Source: Candidatus Kapaibacterium sp.
GTDB taxonomy: Bacteria; Bacteroidota; Ignavibacteria; Kapaibacteriales; UBA961
DNA length: 7,867 nucleotides
Direction: 5' to 3'
Assembly: GCA_023259575.1 (NCBI GenBank)
Contig: JALRHN010000095.1
Location: 1 to 7,867 of the forward strand
The notes under the pieces are model-generated. The model saw nothing but the letters and a program-made list of their open reading frames with translations. It did no database searches and was not told the origin of the DNA. Below, piece after piece: positions 1-6,470 of the stretch (positions are counted from its first letter, which is position 1; every line of letters starts with the position of its first letter). A program made the translations under genes and the position numbers.

Positions 1-281
1 TTTCAAGTGTTTTGGATAAAGTTGAAAAGCTATATACCATATTTCCAAACCCAGTTGATAATCAAGGAGAATTATATGTTTCATGTTCAGAAAATAATCA
101 ATCTGACATATACATAGAATTAATGGATATATATGGCACTACTTATGTAGAAAAAACTATACAGTCTTTTCAATCACATGAAGCGCAGGTAATACCATTA
201 AGTTCATTATCTAAAGGAATATATATATTAAAAGTAAGGACATCGGACAAAGTTCACATAGAGAAGATTATTGTCAGATAA
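1..281 (+). CDS. C-terminal fragment of a secreted protein with a T9SS type A sorting domain
   Basis: The frame is open from the left edge (first full codon at base 3) to TAA at 279-281, giving 92 residues of a longer protein. The TTG at 12 is an internal Leu codon, not a convincing start: no ribosome site can be seen and the domain is a C-terminal one. The fragment has the pattern of the type IX secretion (Por) sorting domain: an FPNP turn near its start, a central strand IYIELMDIYG, then LSSLSKGIYILKV and the basic end KIIVR. In the known family this immunoglobulin-like tail directs a protein across the outer membrane and is normally removed. The cargo domain lies outside the window, so its function cannot be said. 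The downstream gene converges on it, 18 bases away. Confidence 0.88.
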   Translation, partial: SSVLDKVEKLYTIFPNPVDNQGELYVSCSENNQSDIYIELMDIYGTTYVEKTIQSFQSHEAQVIPLSSLSKGIYILKVRTSDKVHIEKIIVR

Positions 282-299
282 TACAAAAAGTAGCATATA

Positions 300-722
300 T
301 TATTTTGTTCGAACCAATCTTATTCTTTTGCCATGGTGTTTTGGGACAGCGGTAATATCACCTAAAACAAATCCAAAGTGAGTTGCTTTATCCCCATTAG
401 TTTCTCTTGTCCAATAATAATTGGCAGCAAATCCCCCAATTTTATCCTTGTTTTCAAAAATCAATTTCATTTCCTCAACAGATGGCAATCTCCATCCTTC
501 GCCTATTGAATCGATAGCTTGCATAGCATTTTCATAGGTTCCACCGCATGGTAAATCAAAGGGAGCTACTTCTATTTCACCAACAAGAAAAGTAGAAACT
601 CTCATTTGAGTAGCTTTTTCAGTCTTTTTTTTAATAGCAGGTGTTTTTGCAGAGATACATGTGGTAGAAAGTATTGGGCAAAACAAAGAAAATATCAAAA
701 CTGATTGTACAATAGCATTCAT
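300..722 (-). CDS. Small exported protein with a DUF1566/Lcl C-terminal-like domain
   Basis: This reads as 140 residues from ATG at 722-720. An upstream in-frame TTG at 767 would add 15 residues, but the ATG puts a hydrophobic segment (about residues 4-20) at the very N-terminus and has a weak AGG about 10 bases upstream. A Lys-rich linker (about 31-36) follows. The C-terminal half has the hallmarks of DUF1566/Lcl-type domains: GWRLPSVEEM (76-85), YYWT (102-105) and a closing RIRLVR (133-138). Such domains are common in secreted or surface proteins of Bacteroidota and Proteobacteria and are related to the formylglycine-enzyme/C-lectin fold. No catalytic residues are recognisable, so a binding role is more likely than an enzymatic one. 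At about 95 residues the domain is near the minimum for the family. Specific function unknown. Confidence 0.75.
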   Translation of the reverse strand: MNAIVQSVLIFSLFCPILSTTCISAKTPAIKKKTEKATQMRVSTFLVGEIEVAPFDLPCGGTYENAMQAIDSIGEGWRLPSVEEMKLIFENKDKIGGFAANYYWTRETNGDKATHFGFVLGDITAVPKHHGKRIRLVRTK

Positions 723-900
723 AATATATGTGCCTGAATGAAACAATTTTGATAGAAAAATATACAATCCTTATCTTAAATATTCTACATGATTAATACT
801 TATTATTTATAACTATATGATTTATAATAACTTATAAATATGTTAAATAATTATATTTTTGCTTGTGAATACTATAAATACACATCTTGTAATTGAAGAA

Positions 901-945
901 AAGAAGACTAATAATCAGAGCCCATCTGATTGAATTAGACTTTTT
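901..945 (-). terminator. Imperfect hairpin, possible terminator, bidirectional in form
   Basis: Bases 908-918 (CTAATAATCAG) pair with 926-931 (CTGATT) and 934-938 (ATTAG) around the 7-base loop AGCCCAT, with a GA bulge. Beyond an A-A mismatch, 901-906 can pair with 940-945 (CTTTTT), including one G-U. On the minus strand this lies about 30 bases past the stop of the gene ending at 976 and is followed by a pyrimidine/T-rich run. On the plus strand the 3' arm ends in five T. This fits an intrinsic terminator for the minus-strand gene, although the stem is AT-rich. Confidence 0.45.
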
Positions 946-947
946 CC

Positions 948-965
948 ATCTTCATTAATGAAGAT
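948..965. repeat. Perfect 18-base palindrome
   Basis: ATCTTCATT is followed directly by its exact reverse complement AATGAAGAT with no loop. It lies between the stop codon of the minus-strand gene (976) and the hairpin at 901-945. A loop-free palindrome is a better candidate for a dimeric protein-binding site than for an RNA hairpin. It could also be part of the same 3'-end structure. No regulator is identifiable in the window. Confidence 0.5.
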
Positions 966-975
966 TCTGCATCAT

Positions 976-1518
976 TTAAAAATCGACAGAATAATTAGAA
1001 AATAGAGCTTTACCCCATAACTGTTTAGAATATACATCATTATGTACTTTATTTGGCTTAAATGAACTCCAATTTGTTCCAGCATCTTTGTGTAGATAAT
1101 AAGAACCATCATCCAAATTATATTTGAATGTTATGATTCTGGACCACTTATCACTACTACCACCTTCATGTTCTATGGAGAAATAGTTCTTTTTTAGCGT
1201 CATACCTGTATAGGGATCACCCATTACACCTCCACAAAGATAGCATAGCACAATATTATCATTTCTTTTAAATAGAGATAAGCCACCATTTGAATTTCCA
1301 TGAAGTATAAGAAGGGGTCTTTTTATTTCTTCTTGATCTTCATTTGGAGATTTACAAATGATGATATAATCGGTATATCCATCTTGATTTAGATCTCCAC
1401 TTTTCGAATCTAGCAATTGAAAACCCTTTGGAATGAATTTATTGAACAGCGAAGCATTTTGTGCTTGTATGTGGAGGGTAAAAAGAAAACCAAAAAACAA
1501 CATGAAAACTACTTTCAT
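976..1518 (-). CDS. Exported protein with a calcium-loop motif (DxNxDGxxD) and CxxCGG motif, function unknown
   Basis: This is 180 residues from ATG at 1518-1516, chosen over the in-frame TTG at 1548 because AAGGG lies about 10 bases upstream and the N-terminus then becomes a typical signal peptide (MKVVFMLFFGFLF...HIQAQ, about 1-20). Residues 41-50 read GDLNQDGYTD, the Asp/Asn-rich loop that binds calcium in FG-GAP/VCBS and dockerin-like repeats. Then come a strand RPLLILHG (67-74), CYLCGG (92-97), a GDP (100-102), EGG (118-120), an FKY (131-133) and YLHK (141-144). This order matches, from memory, an uncharacterised family of secreted bacterial proteins whose members often run GDLNxDG...LLIL...CGGxxGDP...GGS...F.Y. 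The biochemical role is not known. The two Cys at 92 and 95 could form a disulfide or bind metal. It is a single-gene unit, divergent from the gene at 1807. Confidence 0.75.
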   Translation of the reverse strand: MKVVFMLFFGFLFTLHIQAQNASLFNKFIPKGFQLLDSKSGDLNQDGYTDYIIICKSPNEDQEEIKRPLLILHGNSNGGLSLFKRNDNIVLCYLCGGVMGDPYTGMTLKKNYFSIEHEGGSSDKWSRIITFKYNLDDGSYYLHKDAGTNWSSFKPNKVHNDVYSKQLWGKALFSNYSVDF

Positions 1519-1593
1519 AGAATTACAGCCCTTAAAAATATAATACAATAATACAAGAAATAAACCCGCTAATGAGAATCTATAATGTGTTAA

Positions 1594-1613
1594 GAATATT
1601 AACCCTAATATTC
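1594..1613. repeat. Perfect 8-bp inverted repeat with ACCC loop
   Basis: GAATATTA (1594-1601) and TAATATTC (1606-1613) are exact reverse complements separated by ACCC. The element lies in the divergent promoter region, 76 bases upstream of the minus-strand start and 194 upstream of the plus-strand start. It could be an operator half-site pair or an RNA hairpin in a 5' leader. It lacks a T-run, which argues against a terminator. Confidence 0.45.
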
Positions 1614-1792
1614 ATTGAAACAGTAAATATATCCTTCACAATATAAAAAACACAAAACAATAATATGAGAATTTATTGACTTTGAGTATATAATGAGTAG
1701 ACATAAAAAGAGTAATAAAGTGTAGATTGGTGGTGAGTTGAAACAAACTTCGTTATGAATTGTACAGTATTATAAAATAGTTGTTTATCATT

Positions 1793-1797
1793 AAGGA
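1793..1797 (+). promoter_or_regulatory. Ribosome binding site for the gene at 1807
   Basis: AAGGA lies nine bases upstream of the ATG at 1807 and supports that start. Confidence 0.6.
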
Positions 1798-1806
1798 TGA
1801 GAAAAA

Positions 1807-2256
1807 ATGAAAGTATGTATGTGTATTAGTTTACTTGTTTTATCTTTCTTTACAAGTTTTCAATCTAGTAAATCTCAGGAATTATCTTTAAAAGCTTATT
1901 TAGTGTATATTGGAGGAAAAGAATCAAAAACTGATTTATTTAAATCTGAATACGCGACTGATGTTAACACTGTTAGTTTAACAAATGCAGATTTAGGGGG
2001 TCTAACTTTAGATAATTATCAGTATGATTCACCTGGATCAAAAAAAATTAAACTAGTTATTAGTGGTCATCCAAACAATGTAGATATTATTGTTAAAAAG
2101 GGGAATAAAATACATACTCAAAAGAAAAACATTTCTTTATCTAATCCACATATAATGTATATAAATAATGTAGAATGTACTAAACTTACTATTCAATTAA
2201 AAGAGAAAAATACAATCCTTTTACAAAAAGAAATAGATTTGATGTGTGGAGAATAG
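1807..2256 (+). CDS. Unrecognised exported protein, 149 residues
   Basis: The start is supported by AAGGA nine bases upstream. The N-terminus is a signal peptide: a short basic start, a hydrophobic core (about 5-18) and polar Ser/Lys before a likely cut near residue 24. It does not look like a lipoprotein, as the early Cys residues (4 and 6) precede the hydrophobic core. The mature part of about 125 residues alternates short hydrophobic strands with Lys/Asn/Thr-rich turns, suggesting a single beta-sandwich. It has Cys at 124 and 147 that could form a disulfide. I do not recognise the family. It ends 113 bases before the large gene, in the same direction, so co-transcription is possible, but a weak hairpin between them leaves this open. 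Confidence 0.65.
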   Translation: MKVCMCISLLVLSFFTSFQSSKSQELSLKAYLVYIGGKESKTDLFKSEYATDVNTVSLTNADLGGLTLDNYQYDSPGSKKIKLVISGHPNNVDIIVKKGNKIHTQKKNISLSNPHIMYINNVECTKLTIQLKEKNTILLQKEIDLMCGE

Positions 2257-2276
2257 GGATTTTAAGGGTAGTATTT

Positions 2277-2310
2277 AAGTATATGTTGAGTATTATATGA
2301 GTATACTTTT
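2277..2310 (+). terminator. Weak possible terminator hairpin
   Basis: AAGTATA (2277-2283) and TATACTT (2302-2308) are exact reverse complements around an 18-base loop, and the 3' arm runs into TTTT. It sits just past the stop at 2256. The stem is very AT-rich and the loop large, so it would be unstable; it may only reduce read-through into the large gene. Confidence 0.22.
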
Positions 2311-2358
2311 AATCAGAAAAATAACATAAGTTTCCGAAAATATTAGATATGATTTTTT

Positions 2359-2362
2359 AGGG
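2359..2362 (+). promoter_or_regulatory. Ribosome binding site for the large gene
   Basis: AGGG seven bases before the ATG at 2370, within a T-rich leader. It is the only purine-rich site nearby and fixes the start. Confidence 0.5.
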
Positions 2363-2369
2363 TTTTTCT

Positions 2370-5300
2370 ATGAAATGGTTGCTTCTTTGTTTTGTATTTA
2401 TCTCCTCCACTCTTGCCTATTCTCAAGGCATATCTCTTTTTAATATTGATCCTTCGGGATTCCCAACAATCAAAGCAAAATTTTATGCCTATGATAAGGA
2501 TGGGAAACCAAACAACCCCAATCAATCTCAAGTTAAATTGACAGAAGACGGAGATAGAAGGACTGTAAAAATAAATTGTCCAACAGGAGGTCCTAAACCG
2601 ATATCTGTTGGAATTATGGTTGATACATATGGTTTTCTTACAGTTGCTAGGTCAGGAGCAAGAAGACTTATAGATTTTATGGATATGCCTAAAGACGAAT
2701 TGGCTATTACATATATGGACCACGCTGCTTTGCTACACCAGACGTTTACAAATGACAAAAACAAGGCGATTTCATCTTCTACAACTATTCCAAAAGCACC
2801 AGGATACGCAGCTGTTCAACAAATGTTTTTTAGTGAGATAACAGGTGGTTTGAATCTCATCAAAAACAGAAAAAACAATAAAAAGGTATTAATACTATTG
2901 TCTGATTTGCATTGTCCGAATTTATCTGTAGACACAGCGAGATTATTTAGAGAAGCAGAATATTACAACATTTGTGTTTTTCCTGTTTTGTTAAGGACAA
3001 CTGATTATACCGGACTGTTTAAAGCAATTGCAAACAGGACAGGTGGCGTGCTATTTGAAGGTATTACAAGAGAAGATCAAATATCAAACATTTTTCAACT
3101 CATAAGTGGAATGGCTAAATATGGAGAATGTGAAATAGAATGGTCTAGTTCAAAGAAGTGTAATACTGATGACTGGAAGGTGAAACTATCCACTGACAAA
3201 TTAAATCAAGAAACTCCTTTCATGACTTACAAGCCTCATCCAAAGTCATTAGTTAAACTCGTTACAGATCCAAAGTTTCTGTTTTTTGGACCGGTGGCTC
3301 CAGGAATTGAAGTAAAGAAAACTATTACTTTGAAAGCGGTTGGAACTACTTTCACTATTGATAAAGCACAAAGACTCGGATCCCCTGCTTATGAAATTGT
3401 TGATGCAACCTTTCCACTTGTAATACCGGAAGGGGAATCAAAAACCATATCAATAAAATATGCACCGAAAGATTCTAATAGACATTATTCATTTATAGAA
3501 ACACAAAACAATATTTGTCCGGGTGGTGGATTCAGCGTTTATGGTGGCTTTCCTGGTAAAGACCTCATAGGTAAAACGTTAAACATTACAGAGCCTTCGT
3601 GTTCTAAAATAATGATGGCGGGTATTGATTCTGCCATAAGATGGAGTGGCATTCCAAGTGATGATAAAGTTAAAATTGAATATTCACCAGACTCGGGTAA
3701 AACATGGCAACATGTTTCCAGTAGTGCTAAAGGTGGGAGACATGTATGGCAATACCCACCGTTACCAAGAACAAATCAAGGTATGATTAGAATTCTCCAA
3801 ATGTCATCAGATGAAATAAACTCAGAAGATTGGACAAAAGGGTTTGAACCTGAAAGTAAATCAAGTTTGCAAAGTCCAGACGGTTCAAAGATTGCCTACC
3901 TACTTAAAGACAATTCTGTAACAGTAAGAAATTCTCAATCAGGTGAACAATTAAGAGTGTTTCACCAGATACCGAATCAAGTTTCAGCGTATTCTTGGGA
4001 TAAAACCGGGCATTATCTAGCAATTGGCATGAATGATGGACGATTATTGATAAAAGATGTGCGTTCCGGTATAACTACAAGAGAAATAAAAAACTCTAAT
4101 GCTGAAATAAAATTGATTTCATGGAACCAGGGTGGCGATAAACTTGCAATTTCTTCGAATGATGCTGTATTAAGAGTAATTGAGACCGCTACAGGGATTG
4201 AAATACATAGGAAAGAAGGATATCAATTTACTATACAGAGCATTGATTGGAATTCAGATGGTAGCGTATCTGCTTTAGGTGCATGTACAGATGAATTGAA
4301 AATAAGCATGTCAGATGGTTTTCCACTACAGATTGATACAACAGATTGTGTCTTTAATATGAAAGCACCTAAGCTTGTGATTAAAAAGAACAAAGCAGAT
4401 CTTGGAACAGTGATAGTTGGAAGTGGTAAAGACATCATGGTTGAAGAAATAATTTGTAATGAAGGTGATGCTCCCCTACATGTTCTAGGTGCAGATGTTA
4501 CAAACGGAAATGCTGAAGAATTTGGTGTACCAAGAGGTGCAGGTGACTTTTTTCTGCAGCCAAAAGAATGCAGAGCTTTTATGTTCTCATTGATGCCACA
4601 ATATCCAGGAAAGAAAAAAGGGTATGTCACAATAAGAACAACTGTAGGTGATTTCTATGATGTGATCGAACTCACCGGAATTGGTATTCCTCCATTCATA
4701 TCATATAAGGAAATGATCGACTTCGGTCAGGTAGAATTGACAAAACCGAAGGACAGTACATTGGCAGTATTGAAAAATATCGGTAATGAAATTGTAGAAT
4801 TTGATTCGATAGTGCAAGGTGGACCAAATATGAGAGATTTCTCCACCATCGATAAAATTAAAAAGTTCACATTGGCACCGGGTGAATCAAAAACCTTGAC
4901 TTTTCGCTTTACGCCAAAAGAACTTGGATTGACTAATGGTCGACTTCTCGCTTATTATAAAGGGGTTGGTAGTCCTGCCATGATTCAATTATATGGAGAA
5001 GGCATCCCAAGAATCTTACCAATAGAGTCTTTGACTGTAAATATAATAGATACAATTACTATGGAAAGAAGAGGTATTTCTGAAAATACATATGTTATTG
5101 GGATTGATAATATTAATCAAACTTTAGACACTTTATCTGACAAAATACTTGCTATAGATTCTCTATTCAGAACAGATACTCTGTTAAAGCCTATGATTAT
5201 TATTACTGGGCAAATAAAAGCAGTGGGCGTAGAATCTGATGGAAGAATTATTAATAAGCCTATTTTTAAAATTGACCTTAATACTTCAAATAAATATGAA

Positions 5301-6395
5301 GCTCTATTACCATATGTGTTTTACGAGGAAGGTTCAGATATAATACCAGATAGATATTATAAACTTAATAACAGTAAAGTTGCCAATTTCACAATTGATC
5401 AATTATGGTATAAATCCACAATTGATATATATCATGATATATTGAATATTATAGGCAAACGACTAACGATGTATCCTAAATCTGTGTTAACTATACAAGG
5501 AAATAATGCTAATACAGGAATTGAAAAAGAGAATACTGAATTATCACGCCGAAGAGCAGAAAATGTAAAACAGTATCTTCAAGATATTTGGGGTATAAAA
5601 GAAAATAGATTGATTGTAAAAGCTGGAAATTTACCTAAAGCAAAATCACTTCCCATTGATGATCCAGAAACGGCACAAGAAAATCGTAGGGTTGAGTTTT
5701 CTTCGAATGATTATAGAATTATAGAACCACTCGACTTGAAAAATACAATGGCAACGTCAAATCCACCAAAAGTTAGGTTTAATGTTCAAGGTGCTGCAGA
5801 TTTTGGTGTTGCATCTTATACCATAGACGCAATACAAGCTGGCTTCAATGGAAATTCGTTCAAACAAACTGAAACATCTTCTTTGCCAAATACTATCGAT
5901 TGGGAAATTGCAAAAAATCAAGCTTTGACTCCAAAACTTGCAAAACCTGTGACCTGTTCTTTAACCATTATAGACCAAAAGGGTAATTCAAAAATGGTAG
6001 GAACAGATCAAATGGACATCGATCTTATTACAATTGAAAGAAAAATAAAAGAACATATCAATGGATATGAAGTAGATAGCTTTAGTTTGATTTTATTTGA
6101 TTTCAATAAATCTGATGTTGAAGATGCAAACAAAAAAATTATTGCTGCTATTCAAAAAAGAGTAAAAAAAGGATCAGAAATATCTGTTACTGGAACTACA
6201 GATAGAATTGGATCAGAAGAATATAATGCTCGTTTGTCTCAAGAAAGAGCAAATGCAGTGAAAGCAGCAATAAATAGAAAAGGATCAGTATCTATTGGAA
6301 AAGGAGAGCAAGACTTACGTTTCAACAATGATCTTCCTGAAGGTAGATTCTATTGCCGAACTGTAAATGTGGTTGTAAGAACTCTGGTTGAATAA
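2370..6395 (+). CDS. Giant exported envelope protein: VWA, choice-of-anchor-D, WD40-like and two OmpA domains
   Basis: A 1341-residue protein with a signal peptide (about 1-19, ending LAYSQG). In order: an N-terminal beta domain (about 20-72, ending near KLTEDG...CP); a VWA-like domain (about 77-248) with strands ISVGIMVD (D85) and VLILLSD (D179); an anchor-D/ASPM-like beta domain (about 290-396, GxFxVYGGFPG end); an Ig/BNR-like domain with IEYSPDSGKTW (about 400-485); four WD40-like repeats (about 498-655, e.g. YLAIGMNDGRLLIKDVRSG); two further anchor-D domains (about 666-773 and 774-882, with DLGTV and DFGQV starts and GIG/GEG ends); a linker; OmpA domain 1 (about 976-1112, N-x-x-LS-x-x-RA at 1055-1063 and ENRRVEF); a beta linker domain; and OmpA domain 2 (about 1220-1341, LILFDFNKSDV, TTDRIG, LSQERA). 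The last domain keeps the Asp (1278) and Arg (1293) that bind diaminopimelate in known OmpA proteins, so peptidoglycan anchoring is likely. It lacks a T9SS tail, so it probably stays periplasmic. The VWA metal site looks degenerate. The biological role is unknown; a scaffold or stress/wall sensor is conjecture. Confidence 0.88.
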   Translation: MKWLLLCFVFISSTLAYSQGISLFNIDPSGFPTIKAKFYAYDKDGKPNNPNQSQVKLTEDGDRRTVKINCPTGGPKPISVGIMVDTYGFLTVARSGARRLIDFMDMPKDELAITYMDHAALLHQTFTNDKNKAISSSTTIPKAPGYAAVQQMFFSEITGGLNLIKNRKNNKKVLILLSDLHCPNLSVDTARLFREAEYYNICVFPVLLRTTDYTGLFKAIANRTGGVLFEGITREDQISNIFQLISGMAKYGECEIEWSSSKKCNTDDWKVKLSTDKLNQETPFMTYKPHPKSLVKLVTDPKFLFFGPVAPGIEVKKTITLKAVGTTFTIDKAQRLGSPAYEIVDATFPLVIPEGESKTISIKYAPKDSNRHYSFIETQNNICPGGGFSVYGGFPGKDLIGKTLNITEPSCSKIMMAGIDSAIRWSGIPSDDKVKIEYSPDSGKTWQHVSSSAKGGRHVWQYPPLPRTNQGMIRILQMSSDEINSEDWTKGFEPESKSSLQSPDGSKIAYLLKDNSVTVRNSQSGEQLRVFHQIPNQVSAYSWDKTGHYLAIGMNDGRLLIKDVRSGITTREIKNSNAEIKLISWNQGGDKLAISSNDAVLRVIETATGIEIHRKEGYQFTIQSIDWNSDGSVSALGACTDELKISMSDGFPLQIDTTDCVFNMKAPKLVIKKNKADLGTVIVGSGKDIMVEEIICNEGDAPLHVLGADVTNGNAEEFGVPRGAGDFFLQPKECRAFMFSLMPQYPGKKKGYVTIRTTVGDFYDVIELTGIGIPPFISYKEMIDFGQVELTKPKDSTLAVLKNIGNEIVEFDSIVQGGPNMRDFSTIDKIKKFTLAPGESKTLTFRFTPKELGLTNGRLLAYYKGVGSPAMIQLYGEGIPRILPIESLTVNIIDTITMERRGISENTYVIGIDNINQTLDTLSDKILAIDSLFRTDTLLKPMIIITGQIKAVGVESDGRIINKPIFKIDLNTSNKYEALLPYVFYEEGSDIIPDRYYKLNNSKVANFTIDQLWYKSTIDIYHDILNIIGKRLTMYPKSVLTIQGNNANTGIEKENTELSRRRAENVKQYLQDIWGIKENRLIVKAGNLPKAKSLPIDDPETAQENRRVEFSSNDYRIIEPLDLKNTMATSNPPKVRFNVQGAADFGVASYTIDAIQAGFNGNSFKQTETSSLPNTIDWEIAKNQALTPKLAKPVTCSLTIIDQKGNSKMVGTDQMDIDLITIERKIKEHINGYEVDSFSLILFDFNKSDVEDANKKIIAAIQKRVKKGSEISVTGTTDRIGSEEYNARLSQERANAVKAAINRKGSVSIGKGEQDLRFNNDLPEGRFYCRTVNVVVRTLVE

Positions 6396-6461
6396 TAATT
6401 CCTGTTATCTAAGAATCTATATTGAAAGAAATATTAACAACCGATTATGATTATACCAAAT

Positions 6462-6465
6462 AGGA
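6462..6465 (+). promoter_or_regulatory. Ribosome binding site deciding the start at 6471
   Basis: AGGA five bases before the ATG at 6471. The earlier in-frame ATG at 6447 has no purine-rich site at a proper distance and would add eight residues in front of the signal peptide. Confidence 0.55.
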
Positions 6466-6470
6466 TAGAA

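Larger units (their letters stand above)
1519..1806. other. Divergent AT-rich intergenic region
   Basis: These 288 bases separate the starts of two divergent genes and must hold promoters for both. I could not find a convincing match to the Bacteroidota -33/-7 consensus (TTTG and TAnnTTTG). The nearest on the plus strand is TGACTTTG at 1677-1684, with one mismatch and no good -33 partner. The clear elements are the hairpin at 1594-1613 and the ribosome site at 1793-1797. No open frame of note lies here. Confidence 0.5.

Noticed and set aside
283..308. ACAAAA/TTTTGT inverted repeat between the convergent genes, possible shared terminator
   Set aside because: Only six A-T-rich pairs around a 14-base loop, overlapping a stop codon; expected by chance in this AT-rich sequence.
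1676..1694. TTGAC followed by TATAAT, like a sigma70 promoter
   Set aside because: The boxes are only about eight bases apart instead of about 17, and FCB bacteria use a different primary promoter consensus.
2343..2531. Minus-strand open frame of 62 codons
   Set aside because: It overlaps the start of the large gene on the opposite strand, has no ribosome site or recognisable product, and is a shadow of that gene.
2528..2764. Minus-strand open frame of 78 codons
   Set aside because: Entirely inside the VWA region of the large gene, whose frame carries clear domain motifs; opposite-strand shadow.
4223..4630. Minus-strand open frame of 135 codons
   Set aside because: Lies antisense to the WD40 and second anchor-D regions. 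The product is low-complexity Ser/Pro/Ile with no signal or motif; shadow frame.
6447..6470. Earlier ATG for the gene ending at 7154
   Set aside because: No ribosome site before 6447. The ATG at 6471 has AGGA five bases upstream and starts directly with the signal peptide.
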